Part shown: piece after piece, positions 1 to 8,563 of the stretch | Layout of the letters: every line of letters begins with the position of its first letter | Position numbering within the stretch: position 1 is the stretch's first letter | Origin: Bacillota bacterium | GTDB taxonomy: Bacteria > Bacillota > Clostridia > Acetivibrionales > DTU013 | Length of the DNA stretch: 64,000 nt | Assembly: GCA_023412665.1 (NCBI GenBank) | Contig: JAEZCA010000035.1 | Span: 248,001-312,000, forward strand | Direction: 5' to 3' | Program-made: the position numbers and the translations under genes | Notes under the pieces: generated by a model | The model's input: only the letters and a program-made list of their open reading frames with translations | Database searches by the model: none | Told to the model about the DNA's origin: nothing

Positions 1-758
1 GGGATTACAAACATCTCGTTGCTGTCAATAGCCTTTGCCAGACCTCTGTATGCATCAGCCTGCTCTGCTTTTGGATCATAATCTATAACTGTTTTCTTGT
101 TTATTTCTGCTCTTTGCACCATATTGTCTCTTGGTACAAAATATATCAGCTGGCTCCCAAGCTCCTTGGCAAAAGCCTCAAGCAGCTCTCTTTCACCGTC
201 GACCTTCCTGCTGTTGCAGATAATACCGCCAAGTCTGGTTCCTCCGGTATTGGCATATTTCTGAACACCCTTGCAAATGTTATTAGCGGCATACAAGGCC
301 ATCATTTCACCGCTTGCAACAATATAGATCTCCTGTGCCTTTCCTTCCCTTATCGGCATTGCGAACCCTCCGCAAACAACGTCTCCAAGAACATCATAGA
401 AAACATAATCCAAATCGTCAGTGTAAGCACCGAGCTGCTCCAGCATGTTGATCGATGTAATAATTCCTCTTCCTGCACAGCCTACACCCGGCTCAGGACC
501 ACCGGATTCCACACATCTGATCCCAAACACCCCTCTTTTCATTATGTTTCCAAGCTCAACCTCTTCTCCTTCCTCCCTTAAGGTATCCAATACACTCTTT
601 TGAGCTAAGCCGCCAAGAACGAGCCTGGTAGAGTCAGCCTTAGGGTCGCACCCCACTATCATTATGTTCTTTCCCATTTCACCCAGACCGGCTGTCAGGT
701 TTTGAGTTGTTGTGGATTTTCCAATACCGCCTTTTCCATAAATAGCTACCTGTCTCAT
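1..758 (-). CDS. nifH: Nitrogenase iron protein NifH (3' end cut by window edge)
   Basis: Dinitrogenase reductase, the ATP-dependent electron donor to the MoFe protein in nitrogen fixation. The reverse-strand translation starts MRQVAIYGKGGIGKSTT, with the P-loop GKGGIGKS at residues 9-16. It continues with VGCDPKADSTR and the two 4Fe-4S cysteine regions, GCAGRGI near residue 97 and GDVVCGGF near residue 132. About 252 codons are visible; the remainder lies beyond position 1. The ATG at 756-758 follows a strong GGAGG site. A sigma-A promoter and a terminator-like leader lie just upstream, so the gene is transcribed separately from the ANTAR gene 295 bp upstream. Identity is near certain. The rest of the nif cluster must lie to the left. 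Confidence 0.97.
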   Translation of the reverse strand, partial: MRQVAIYGKGGIGKSTTTQNLTAGLGEMGKNIMIVGCDPKADSTRLVLGGLAQKSVLDTLREEGEEVELGNIMKRGVFGIRCVESGGPEPGVGCAGRGIITSINMLEQLGAYTDDLDYVFYDVLGDVVCGGFAMPIREGKAQEIYIVASGEMMALYAANNICKGVQKYANTGGTRLGGIICNSRKVDGERELLEAFAKELGSQLIYFVPRDNMVQRAEINKKTVIDYDPKAEQADAYRGLAKAIDSNEMFVI

Positions 759-796
759 AGTTAATACCTCCTGATATCATAGTTTTGTTAAAACGC

Positions 797-834
797 AAAA
801 AGGCACCAAAATCATTTTTTGATTCTGGCGCCTT
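797..834 (-). terminator. Terminator-like hairpin in the nifH leader (possible attenuator)
   Basis: On the minus strand AAGGCGCCAGAATCA pairs with TGATTTTGGTGCCTT across an A-rich loop and is followed by five T. It lies between the nifH promoter and the nifH ribosome site, so as drawn it would stop transcription before nifH. That position fits an attenuator rather than an ordinary terminator. Upstream, at 863-883, a bulged hairpin has the six-base loop ATAGAT (A at 1, G at 4), as in ANTAR target RNAs. A longer competing stem (843-854 with 862-872) can also form. The ANTAR gene is the next gene upstream. Confidence 0.6.
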
Positions 835-893
835 GGCCTCTTGATATAAAATTCAGTCATGGAATTTATATCTATATTAAATTGAATAGTGCC

Positions 894-922
894 ATTATAG
901 CAGATGCATTTGATATGGTCAA
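894..922 (-). promoter_or_regulatory. Sigma-A promoter of nifH
   Basis: On the minus strand TTGACC (917-922) and TATAAT (894-899) are separated by exactly 17 bp. Transcription would start near 887, giving a leader of about 130 nt before the nifH ATG. No sigma-54 -24/-12 element was seen here, which fits control by attenuation rather than a NifA-type activator. Confidence 0.75.
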
Positions 923-1053
923 TACTTTTTTGATATTTTTTCTATGTATTCCTGCAAACGCATCTCCTATCCTCTAGTCTTGATCAGTGTTTTAGTCGCT
1001 TCGAGCATCAGGCAAGTCCTGTGTTTTGCAATATTTTGTATCGTATCTTGCAT

Positions 1054-1626
1054 TTACCCTTTGGCCAAAATAATTGCTTTCGCTATATCCTTCATTGTAA
1101 TTCTGTTATTCCTGCTCTTTTTCTTGATCAACTCATATGCCTCAAGTTCTGTGTAACCTTCCTTTTCTACCAATATCCATTTTGCTTTTTCGACAATCTT
1201 TCTGCTTTCAAGGGTATCGTTCAGCTTCCTTACTTTGTGTTCGTATTCAAGAACCCTTTGATAATTCATGCGTGTCAAATCGGCAATCTGAAGTATCGCC
1301 TCGTCAAATACCGGCTTAGTCATATACGTTATTATTCTCGAATTCCTCAGAAAGTTAATGACCTCATCATTTCTGACATTAATAACAAGGATACATGCAG
1401 CAAGCAATTCTTCATCCAAAACTTCAAGTGTGCCTGTAATCTCCCTAAACCTATTAGCAGCTTCAATAACCACAAGTTCAGGACAACAGCTTCTTATATG
1501 CCTAAGTATGTTGTGGTAATCCCTGGAATATCCTATAAATACATGCCCATTGGCAACAAGAGCATGCTTGAACGATGAAAGAACCTCCTTATCATCTCCG
1601 AATAATATAAATTTAGAATGCTCCAC
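1054..1626 (-). CDS. ANTAR-domain transcription antitermination regulator with degenerate receiver
   Basis: 190 aa. The N-terminal 120 residues resemble a response-regulator receiver, but the strand that should carry the phospho-acceptor Asp reads LVVIEAAN, with no Asp, so it is probably a pseudo-receiver. A short coiled linker (KVRKLNDTLESRKIVEKAK) leads into a C-terminal ANTAR domain with the typical KAKWILVEKEGYTELEAY and ITMKDIAKAI segments. ANTAR proteins bind two-hairpin RNAs in leaders and prevent termination. The gene lies directly upstream of nifH and its own leader carries such a motif. In clostridia an ANTAR-type protein (GlnR/NitR) has been linked to glnA control, so nitrogen-responsive antitermination is the likely role. 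The effector input is unknown. Confidence 0.9.
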   Translation of the reverse strand: MEHSKFILFGDDKEVLSSFKHALVANGHVFIGYSRDYHNILRHIRSCCPELVVIEAANRFREITGTLEVLDEELLAACILVINVRNDEVINFLRNSRIITYMTKPVFDEAILQIADLTRMNYQRVLEYEHKVRKLNDTLESRKIVEKAKWILVEKEGYTELEAYELIKKKSRNNRITMKDIAKAIILAKG

Positions 1627-1675
1627 CTTTCATCCCTCCCGTTAACCTGTTGGTGAAGTTTCATAAATATAATAC

Positions 1676-1717
1676 AAAAAGCTCTTCGTCCACAGGGTAA
1701 ACTGTTTCTGAAAAGCT
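1676..1717 (-). terminator. Intrinsic terminator in the leader of the ANTAR gene
   Basis: On the minus strand AGCTTTTC pairs with GAAGAGCT around an inner ACAG/CTGT stem and is followed by a T run. It lies about 50 nt before the coding start, so it acts as an attenuator. Its 5' strand (GCTTTT) is shared with the second ANTAR-type hairpin at 1711-1728, so the two structures exclude each other. Confidence 0.7.
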
Positions 1718-1751
1718 TCTATGCTCTTTGTTTAAGCTACATCAATGCAGC
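1711..1751 (-). promoter_or_regulatory. Two-hairpin ANTAR target RNA motif (candidate autoregulatory leader)
   Basis: Minus strand. Hairpin P1 (1736-1751) has stem GCTGC/GTAGC and loop ATTGAT. After a 7-nt linker, hairpin P2 (1711-1728) has stem AAGAGC/GCTTTT and loop ATAGAA. Both six-base loops have A at position 1 and G at position 4, the published signature of ANTAR-bound RNAs. P2 overlaps the 5' arm of the terminator at 1676-1717. The downstream gene encodes an ANTAR protein, so autoregulation is the natural inference. Found by eye; not scored by a covariance model. Confidence 0.75.
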
Positions 1752-1759
1752 CAGATTAT

Positions 1760-2066
1760 TAAATTATTAGAATAATATAACACATAAAAAAACTATCCGC
1801 AAGTTATAACGCATCAATTGTAGAAAATTTTTCCTACCTCTGCAACCAATAATTTTTAATCAACTTTACTATTTTTTGTTTAAAGTATTAATTGTCAGGG
1901 AAAAAGAAATGTAAAAAATTCTGTGCCCTTTCAGGCAATCTTATCTGGATAGCGCCTGGAAACATTACCGTACATCAGATCATCGTTGCATATTACATCA
2001 GGTTTTAAGTAACTGCTTACCAATAAAACAGACAACTTTATTATATATTAAAGAAGGAGAAATTAT
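1760..2066. other. Intergenic region between divergent ANTAR gene and chemoreceptor
   Basis: AT-rich divergent spacer of about 300 bp. I see no second gene and no convincing cyclic-di-GMP riboswitch. No strong promoter pair could be assigned for the chemoreceptor, whose ribosome site AAGGAG lies at about 2054-2059. Confidence 0.4.
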
Positions 2067-4097
2067 ATGCGAAGCAAAAAAGAATTAAGGTCAGGAAGCA
2101 TTAGGCTCAATTTGATGCTGATTATCGGCGGGATGTCACTGATTATTTGCCTTACTCTGGGCTGGGTCATGTACTTTTTAGGATCTGGGATACTGCAGGA
2201 CAAGATCGAGGAATCACTGGTTCAAATGGCAAAAGACGGATCACGCATCGTTGAAAAACAGGTTGCCAGATATCTGGATGTTATGGAAACGATTGCACGT
2301 AACAGCCAAATCTCAGATATGAGCAAACCATGGGAGGACAAGCTTAAAGTATTAACTGAGGAAGTAAAGAAAAACGGTTATGTGAGAATGACTGTAGTAG
2401 ATCTTGACGGCAACGGAAGGACAACGGACGGCAACACCAATAACCTCAGCGACAGGGAATACTTCAAGAGAGCTTCTAAGGGTGAGCGGATAATATCCGA
2501 CCCGCTGGTAAGCAAGAATGACAATATGATAGTTGTCGTATATGCAGTACCTATATACGATAAAGGTCAGATAGCAGCGGTGCTGACAGCGGCAGTTTCT
2601 GCTGAAACCATTTCGGAAATAACCGATGGCATCAAATATGGTGAGCATGGCAATACCTTCATAATCAATGGAAAAGGCACTGTTGTTTCACACGAGGACC
2701 GTTCCATGGTGATGGACATGTACAACAGCTTTGAAAAGCTGCAGGAGGATCCTTCCCTGAAAGAGCTGGTAGATTTACATAAAAGAATGGTAGACGGGGA
2801 AACCGGTAATGGTTCCTATTCATTCAAGGGTTCAGAGAAGCTTATGGGATTCACCCCAATCCCTGGATTGGACTGGTATTTGGGTGTTACTGCACCACAG
2901 TCGGAGATTTATGAAAGTATGTATAAAATGAGTATGTCAACAATCATCATCCTGATTCTTTTCACACTTGCCAGCCTGATAGCAGCATTTTTCATATCCA
3001 GTACGATATCAAAGCCAATAGCTGCAGTGACAGAGCTGGTCGGCAGTATGGCTGAGCTTGACCTGGCCTGTGAAGATTCGGACAGGGTAAAAGCTGCAGC
3101 AGGAAAGAAAGATGAAATAGGCAGAATGACGAAATCTATACTGCACCTGAAGGACGAGTTCAGAAAAATTATTACAAGGGTACGGGAAGAGTCGAATGGT
3201 GTTGAACACTCTGTAAGTAAGGTAAAGGAATATATCTTCCGGCTAAACAACGATATACAAGAGGTATCGGCAACAACCGAGCAGCTTTCTGCCGGCATGC
3301 AGGAAACAGCCGCTTCCTCTGAAGAAATGAACGCTACCTCCGCTGAGATAGAAGCAGCAGTGGAATCTATCGCAGAAAAAGCGTCAAATGGCGCAACCAC
3401 AGCATCTGATATAAACAATAGAGCAGAGCATATAAATAATAGTTTCCTTGCCTCAAAAAAGAATGCAGCAGACATATTCAATCAAACCAGCGAAAGACTG
3501 CAAAGAGCCTTGGAAGAGTCCAAGTCGGTGGATAAAATCGGCATTTTCTCGGATACTATCATGCAAATAGCCGCACAGACAAACCTGCTTGCACTGAATG
3601 CTGCAATTGAAGCAGCAAGAGCCGGGGAGAATGGCAAAGGCTTCAGCGTAGTCGCCGAAGAAATAAGGAAGCTGGCTGAAGAGTCAAAGGTAGCAGTAAT
3701 GCAGATCCAAAAAGAGACAAAAACCGTTGTTGCTTCTGTAAAAAATCTGTCAGACAGTGCAAACGAACTTCTGACATTCGTGTCAGAGGACGTTAACAAG
3801 GATTATGACACTATGCTTACATCCGCTGAGCAATACAGCAGCGACGCCAATACAGTAGGCGAGCTCGTCAGCGACCTGAGCGCAACATCGGAGGAACTGC
3901 TGGCAGCTATACACAATATGATGGAAGCTATTAATGAAATAACCAACGCAACAAATGAAGGAGCCAACGGTACGACAAACATCGCCCAGAAGACATCGGA
4001 GGTAGTTGTGACGTCGGACAAGGTCCTCAGACAGGCGGACCTCTCCAAGGAAAGCTCCGACAGACTGCTGGAGGTAGTAGCAAAATTCAAGGTGTAA
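2067..4097 (+). CDS. Methyl-accepting chemotaxis protein with dCache sensor
   Basis: 676 aa membrane chemoreceptor. One membrane segment at about residues 14-36 precedes an extracytoplasmic dCache-type sensor (about 40-285, including a DREYFKRASKG stretch). A second membrane segment (about 289-311) leads into HAMP and a long coiled-coil signalling domain. The conserved hairpin tip IAAQTNLLALNAAIEAARAGE lies near residue 500. It should sense a small ligand, often an amino or organic acid in this family, and control CheA, which is not in the window. It closely resembles the receptor at 8768. AAGGAG precedes the ATG and a good terminator follows. Confidence 0.95.
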   Translation: MRSKKELRSGSIRLNLMLIIGGMSLIICLTLGWVMYFLGSGILQDKIEESLVQMAKDGSRIVEKQVARYLDVMETIARNSQISDMSKPWEDKLKVLTEEVKKNGYVRMTVVDLDGNGRTTDGNTNNLSDREYFKRASKGERIISDPLVSKNDNMIVVVYAVPIYDKGQIAAVLTAAVSAETISEITDGIKYGEHGNTFIINGKGTVVSHEDRSMVMDMYNSFEKLQEDPSLKELVDLHKRMVDGETGNGSYSFKGSEKLMGFTPIPGLDWYLGVTAPQSEIYESMYKMSMSTIIILILFTLASLIAAFFISSTISKPIAAVTELVGSMAELDLACEDSDRVKAAAGKKDEIGRMTKSILHLKDEFRKIITRVREESNGVEHSVSKVKEYIFRLNNDIQEVSATTEQLSAGMQETAASSEEMNATSAEIEAAVESIAEKASNGATTASDINNRAEHINNSFLASKKNAADIFNQTSERLQRALEESKSVDKIGIFSDTIMQIAAQTNLLALNAAIEAARAGENGKGFSVVAEEIRKLAEESKVAVMQIQKETKTVVASVKNLSDSANELLTFVSEDVNKDYDTMLTSAEQYSSDANTVGELVSDLSATSEELLAAIHNMMEAINEITNATNEGANGTTNIAQKTSEVVVTSDKVLRQADLSKESSDRLLEVVAKFKV

Positions 4098-4113
4098 CGC
4101 TCATTGTATAATA

Positions 4114-4150
4114 AAGCTGCCGGCATATCTGCTGGCAGCTTATTTCTTTC
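4114..4150 (+). terminator. Rho-independent terminator after chemoreceptor
   Basis: AAGCTGCCGGCA pairs with TGCTGGCAGCTT around TATC and is followed by a T-rich stretch. It ends the chemoreceptor transcript 15 bp after its stop. Confidence 0.8.
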
Positions 4151-4165
4151 TCTATTTGCATGCAG

Positions 4166-4657
4166 TTAGCGGGGTTTTTTAAATGGAATCAGCCGATCAA
4201 CCCTTTTTATGTAATTCTCATACTCCTTCCCAAATGCCTTGGCAAGCTGGATTTCTTCCTTACCTATGAAAATCATAACACCTATGTACAGAAAAACTGA
4301 AGCTACTAAGTAGACCCAGGTCAATGTTATTAGTGAAACAGCTGGAAGTATGAAGAATGTCGCACTGGAGTAAATGGGATTGCGGACAATACCATATGCA
4401 CCATTGGTCACCAATCTGCCTTTGGTAAAGCCCATGAACAACTGGATAATAGCAGTCCCCCAAAGGGCTATACCGGAAATTAGCAATAAGTATCCCACAG
4501 GTTTGATAAAACTGATACTTTCGGGCAACGCTGCAATCTCCGGTAAATATTTATGAACCAGTATAACTGCAATTAAAGCCGGTAGTGTAAAAAGGATTAT
4601 TTTACCGCCCTGTCCGACAATGTTCATTCCTTTTTTATTTGTAAAAATGCTTAACAT
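4166..4657 (-). CDS. Isoprenylcysteine methyltransferase (ICMT/PEMT)-like membrane protein
   Basis: 163 aa integral membrane protein with about four hydrophobic segments. The C-terminal half carries the family pattern G-A-Y-x-x-V-R-N-P-x-Y (GAYGIVRNPIYSS, about residues 92-104), then an EE pair and FGKEYENYIKRVDRLIPF. This matches the phospholipid/isoprenylcysteine methyltransferase superfamily, which uses S-adenosylmethionine at the membrane. The substrate in bacteria is usually unknown, and nothing nearby suggests one. AGAGGTAGG precedes the ATG. It is a single gene between two chemoreceptors and convergent with the first. Confidence 0.8.
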   Translation of the reverse strand: MLSIFTNKKGMNIVGQGGKIILFTLPALIAVILVHKYLPEIAALPESISFIKPVGYLLLISGIALWGTAIIQLFMGFTKGRLVTNGAYGIVRNPIYSSATFFILPAVSLITLTWVYLVASVFLYIGVMIFIGKEEIQLAKAFGKEYENYIKRVDRLIPFKKPR

Positions 4658-4871
4658 GATTTCCTACCTCTTTTTAAATTCTTTGAGAAGATATCAGCAA
4701 TATATTATACGATTCAAATTATCCAATGTCTTTAATCTCCAGTTTGTCAGGTGTTGGTTGCATTCGTGGAATTCTGCTGAAAATCATGTCTATATAAGTG
4801 AGCCTGCGGTCATAATGCAAAAACCATGTATCAATTTCACATTATCATTTTTACTTTTTAATTACTGCATT

Positions 4872-4907
4872 CTAATAGGTCATATTAAGATTAATAAGAC
4901 CTATTAG
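4872..4907. repeat. Perfect 10-bp inverted repeat downstream of chemoreceptor
   Basis: CTAATAGGTC (4872-4881) and GACCTATTAG (4898-4907) are separated by 16 bp. It lies 30 bp beyond the 3' end of the minus-strand chemoreceptor and may be its terminator stem, but there is no clear T run on that strand. It could also be a protein-binding site. Confidence 0.5.
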
Positions 4908-4936
4908 TATGCTTTCATATTATTAATATATATCTC

Positions 4937-7024
4937 CTATTCCACTATGAATACATGCATATCATTAGCTAACTCATTTGCAATAACTGCCAGTTCTTCT
5001 GATAGTTTATGTATGGATTGTATAGACGCTAGTTGAGACTCAGTTGATGTGGCTACTTCCTCTGCGGAAGCTGCAACTCCCTCTGATATGCAAGCTGTAT
5101 TTCTTATGCTTTCGGTTACCTCCTCTTTACTTTGCCCTATATCTGTTATAGCGTTGTATATACTGCCTATACTTTCTACTATATCGCTGGTTGATGACGC
5201 TATCTTGGAAAATACTTCTGTAGATACTTTAACTGCTTCGTTTTGTTCCTTTATTGAATCGTCTGCTTTTGATACTATCTCGACAGACTCCTCTGTCTTT
5301 AAGAATATCTTATTCACTAGCTCCTTTATATCCTTAGTAGCTGATGTTGACTGTTCTGCCAGTTTACGAACTTCAGATGCTATAACTTCAAATCCTTTGC
5401 CATCTCCACCATATCTGGCTGCTTCTATAGAAGCATTCAATGCCAATAGCTTTGTTTGATCACCTATAGCATTCAATAACTGTGTTATTGAACTTATACT
5501 CTTTATGCTTGCGCTTAAATCCTTCATTTCTCCTACTAATTGGGATGTTATTTGCCTAACTCCATCTGTTTTCTCTTCCAAAGTGGTCATAGCCTTTATC
5601 CCATCATCCGTTAGCTCTTTAAACTTTACTGATGTCTCTTCCATATGTTTGGTATCGTTTATAACTGTGTCTATCTTATCTGCTAAGCTCTGTACTGCCC
5701 TAAGCCCTGTATCGGTATCCATTGCCTGACCTGTCGCTCCAGCAGCTACCTGCTCCATAGCCCTTGATACATCCTCTGATAACTCAGCCGCACTCTTAGC
5801 AGCCTTCTGTACGTGCTGTACTGACTCGTTCACACTGTTTACAGTAGCTTTACTCTTGCCTATTAAGTCTCTCATTTGAAGTATCATCTTATTAAAGCTG
5901 TTTGTTAACCTACCTATTTCGTCCTTTCTTTTTATACTGGGAGTAGTCTTTAATTCTCCGCTAGCTGCTCTTTGCATTGCACTAGTAATTGTCTTAATAT
6001 GTCTCGTTATCCCTAGTGATACCAATACCCCAATTGCTACTGCCAATAAAGAAAATCCTAGACCAGCCATTATTACCGTTTTTTGCATCACGTTAGACTT
6101 CTCTACTACTATTTCTTTTGGTATTAGTGCTATAGCTGTCCAGCCAGTTGCAGCTGACTTATTATAAGCTGTTATGCTATTTATCCCATATTCATACTCA
6201 AATATGCCTGCATTACTATTCTGTGCTCTCTCCATAACATCAGCTGTAAGTTTACTTCTTTGAGAAGACTCAGTACCTCTTTCTCCTTCTCTTGTTATTA
6301 TTTTTTGAGTTGGCGTTACAAGGAACAATGTATCCTTCGGTCCTATATCTATATCCAGCAGTACACTACTGAATACATCATAATTTAAATCCATTATCAC
6401 CATACCATCAGATTTCCCTTGAGTCATGTATCTTACAAGTGATATAGAATATTTTTTATTTGTATGAATCCCAGTATGTTCATTTATCCAGAAGTGATTT
6501 TCGTTTGCTGCCTTAGCATTCAAGTACCACTCAGACTTCAGTACTGCATCCATATCAATGGTTGGTGCAGCCCCATAATATACATATGAATTTTTACCTA
6601 ATAATACATATATGCCGTTTATATAATCATTTGATTCTACTATAGCTGCCAGCCTCTCTTCAGCTAATCTGTGTGTTTCATCATAATCAATTGGCTCGTC
6701 ACTTACTAACTCTTGTATAGCCCTATCCATTGATATCCCATCCATTAGTGCTTCTGTCCTAATCATTACAGAATCAAAATACCTGGTTGTTTGTTCTACT
6801 GTACTTGAAATGTTTAACTTTGCACTCTCTATAAGTGCGTCTGAAGACCCTGTAGTTGCAATATAACCTAGTGTAGTTGACGGCACTAGTATAAGTAATA
6901 GAAATATAACTACAAGTCCAAACAGCATACTCTTTTCTTTATGTACATTTTTAGTTTTACGTTTTTTCTCCCTATTTCCCCCTGTTACCACCCTTTTCAA
7001 CTCATGCCTTTTACTCTTAGCCAT
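4937..7024 (-). CDS. Methyl-accepting chemotaxis protein with dCache sensor and long basic N-terminus
   Basis: 695 aa. A Lys/Arg-rich cytoplasmic leader of about 30 residues (MAKSKRHELKRVVTGG...) precedes membrane segment 1 (about 33-55). A dCache sensor follows (about 56-310), then membrane segment 2 (about 317-340), HAMP, and the signalling domain. The tip IGDQTKLLALNASIEAARYGGD lies near residue 520; it reads YGGD where the two other receptors have AGE(N/A). GGAGGG precedes the ATG. The gene looks more A/T-rich and repetitive than the other two receptors and is not closely related to them, so it may have a separate origin. The ligand is unknown. Confidence 0.93.
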   Translation of the reverse strand: MAKSKRHELKRVVTGGNREKKRKTKNVHKEKSMLFGLVVIFLLLILVPSTTLGYIATTGSSDALIESAKLNISSTVEQTTRYFDSVMIRTEALMDGISMDRAIQELVSDEPIDYDETHRLAEERLAAIVESNDYINGIYVLLGKNSYVYYGAAPTIDMDAVLKSEWYLNAKAANENHFWINEHTGIHTNKKYSISLVRYMTQGKSDGMVIMDLNYDVFSSVLLDIDIGPKDTLFLVTPTQKIITREGERGTESSQRSKLTADVMERAQNSNAGIFEYEYGINSITAYNKSAATGWTAIALIPKEIVVEKSNVMQKTVIMAGLGFSLLAVAIGVLVSLGITRHIKTITSAMQRAASGELKTTPSIKRKDEIGRLTNSFNKMILQMRDLIGKSKATVNSVNESVQHVQKAAKSAAELSEDVSRAMEQVAAGATGQAMDTDTGLRAVQSLADKIDTVINDTKHMEETSVKFKELTDDGIKAMTTLEEKTDGVRQITSQLVGEMKDLSASIKSISSITQLLNAIGDQTKLLALNASIEAARYGGDGKGFEVIASEVRKLAEQSTSATKDIKELVNKIFLKTEESVEIVSKADDSIKEQNEAVKVSTEVFSKIASSTSDIVESIGSIYNAITDIGQSKEEVTESIRNTACISEGVAASAEEVATSTESQLASIQSIHKLSEELAVIANELANDMHVFIVE

Positions 7025-7239
7025 GATAAGTCCCTCCGCTGTTCGTTTTTATATTTATTTTCTACTATAGCGTTCCAATCCAGACTAAAATAAAGCAATT
7101 TTACTTGATATATGCTCATGCTTTGATTCAACTTTCAATTGCCTCATTATAGTCCTCATTAAGGGAAGTGGATTATTGTCATTATATAATTACATATTTC
7201 GACTATTATTTCGAAAAATCCTCCTAGTTTGAACTATGG

Positions 7240-7500
7240 ATGGAAAAATTCTGCATATTTGTGTCGGAATATGCAGACAATCTTATCGTCCAGTATGAAG
7301 ATGCCTCAGAACAAAAAAAGATCGCCGAAATGGAAAAGGAAGCAGCAGAAATCTTCTGCACGGATTCTAACCCGGTCTTCTGCTCCAATTTGGGAACTCC
7401 TATTGATCCACGCAACCTAATAAGGAATCTCCATTTATTATGTAGGAAGAACAGCATGAGGAGGGTCTCTGTACACTCATTAACACATTCATATACAAAT
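7240..7500 (+). pseudogene. Decayed tyrosine recombinase/integrase fragment
   Basis: The frame from 7240 translates to a segment resembling the C-terminal catalytic part of phage-type integrases: PVFCSNLGTPIDPRNLIRN, then HLLCRK, then VSVHSLTHSYTN. In active enzymes the last box is H-x-L-R-H-T. Here Arg is replaced by Thr (HSLTHSY) and the frame then runs into a terminator and the tRNA, with no Tyr nucleophile region. No N-terminal or core-binding domain is found upstream. It sits directly beside the 3' end of tRNA-fMet, a typical integration position, so it is probably the scar of a lost element. Confidence 0.65.
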
Positions 7501-7505
7501 GACAA

Positions 7506-7536
7506 AAGCCGCAATCGTTTGCGGCTTCTGCATTTT
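7506..7536 (-). terminator. Terminator of tRNA-fMet
   Basis: On the minus strand AAGCCGCAA pairs with TTGCGGCTT and is followed by TTG. It lies just after the tRNA CCA end. Confidence 0.7.
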
Positions 7537-7538
7537 CT

Positions 7539-7615
<77 letters not shown>

Positions 7616-7675
7616 ATATATTTCGCTGCTGAGATCGTCTGCTGTTAACTGCTCTTATCTCGACCGCGCTTATAC

Positions 7676-7704
7676 AGTATAACACCGTAAACCCGATAAT
7701 GCAA
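7676..7704 (-). promoter_or_regulatory. Promoter of tRNA-fMet
   Basis: On the minus strand TTGCAT (7699-7704) and TATACT (7676-7681) have a 17-bp spacer, about 60 bp upstream of the tRNA. Confidence 0.6.
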
Positions 7705-7842
7705 GCGCTATGACCAACTTTTTTTACGGAAATATATGCTATATGCTCCAGCATTAAATAATTGCACCGTAAAATCGCCAGCTCGCTCCGATTTTCTCTA
7801 TCTCAATACTTATGTCTGTACTTGTACATTTATGCACATTTT

Positions 7843-8418
7843 TTATCCATGAATTTTCTTCAGCAGCCATGCCATATTCTGCCCAAGGTTCTTCATATTG
7901 CGGATACCCTCTTCATCCTTCTGCATATCGCCCGGCTGCAGCCCAAACAGGAAGTTCCAATAGGTTGAGCCCGGTATGATCATCTCGGTAATAGCGAAAA
8001 AATTGTTTATCGCTGAATAAACAGAAACCGCACCTCCACGCCTGACCGCAATTACACCGGCTCCAACCTTCCGGCGCAGAAGCCCTCCATTTGCACCTGA
8101 CACAAAGCCTGCCCTGTCAATAAGAGCCTTGACCTCGGCCGAAACATTGCCATAATATGTCGGTGAGCCAATCAACACGCCATCTACCTCGAAAAGCTTC
8201 TCGAGCAGCTCATTCATATCGTCATCTTTCCTTGCACACCTGCCATCCCGGTTCTTATGGCACATCCCACAGGCCAGGCAGCCAAATACCTTCCTTCCGC
8301 CAAGCTGGACCAATTCAGTTTCTATGCCTTCTCTTTCAAGCTCATCAAGAACTATACGCAGACCTTGTGCTGTATTGCCGTTAGGCCTGGGGCTGCCGTT
8401 GAATGCAACTACCTTCAT
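7843..8418 (-). CDS. Iron-sulfur flavoprotein / NADPH-dependent FMN reductase family
   Basis: 191 aa flavodoxin-fold protein. The N-terminus MKVVAFNGSPRPNGNTA is the FMN phosphate-binding loop. Residues about 47-63 read CLACGMCHKNRDGRC, a compact C-x2-C-x2-C-x7-C cluster like the 4Fe-4S site of archaeal and clostridial iron-sulfur flavoproteins. SPTYYGNVSAE (about 85-95) is the second flavin-binding loop. Such proteins carry electrons or reduce O2, peroxide or quinones in anaerobes; the partner here is unknown. Length is normal. It is a single gene. A candidate structured element and promoter lie upstream at 8564-8666. Confidence 0.88.
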   Translation of the reverse strand: MKVVAFNGSPRPNGNTAQGLRIVLDELEREGIETELVQLGGRKVFGCLACGMCHKNRDGRCARKDDDMNELLEKLFEVDGVLIGSPTYYGNVSAEVKALIDRAGFVSGANGGLLRRKVGAGVIAVRRGGAVSVYSAINNFFAITEMIIPGSTYWNFLFGLQPGDMQKDEEGIRNMKNLGQNMAWLLKKIHG

Positions 8419-8563
8419 ATCTTCACCTCGTACTAAAAATTATACACTGTACAGCCTAAATACTATATCTATCCATCCCAACCGTTTTCTAACTTGTTAT
8501 AACACTTCTTTTCAAAGAAATTTTTTCGTTTGTAGAAAAATTTTCTTACCTCAGCAGTGTTTC

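Noticed and set aside
114..581. Plus-strand 155-codon open frame
   Set aside because: It is the antisense shadow of nifH, which is unmistakable on the minus strand.
861..1053. A 14-codon frame between the ANTAR gene and nifH
   Set aside because: Its AGGAG lies directly against the ATG, too close for initiation, and it ends inside the nifH promoter.
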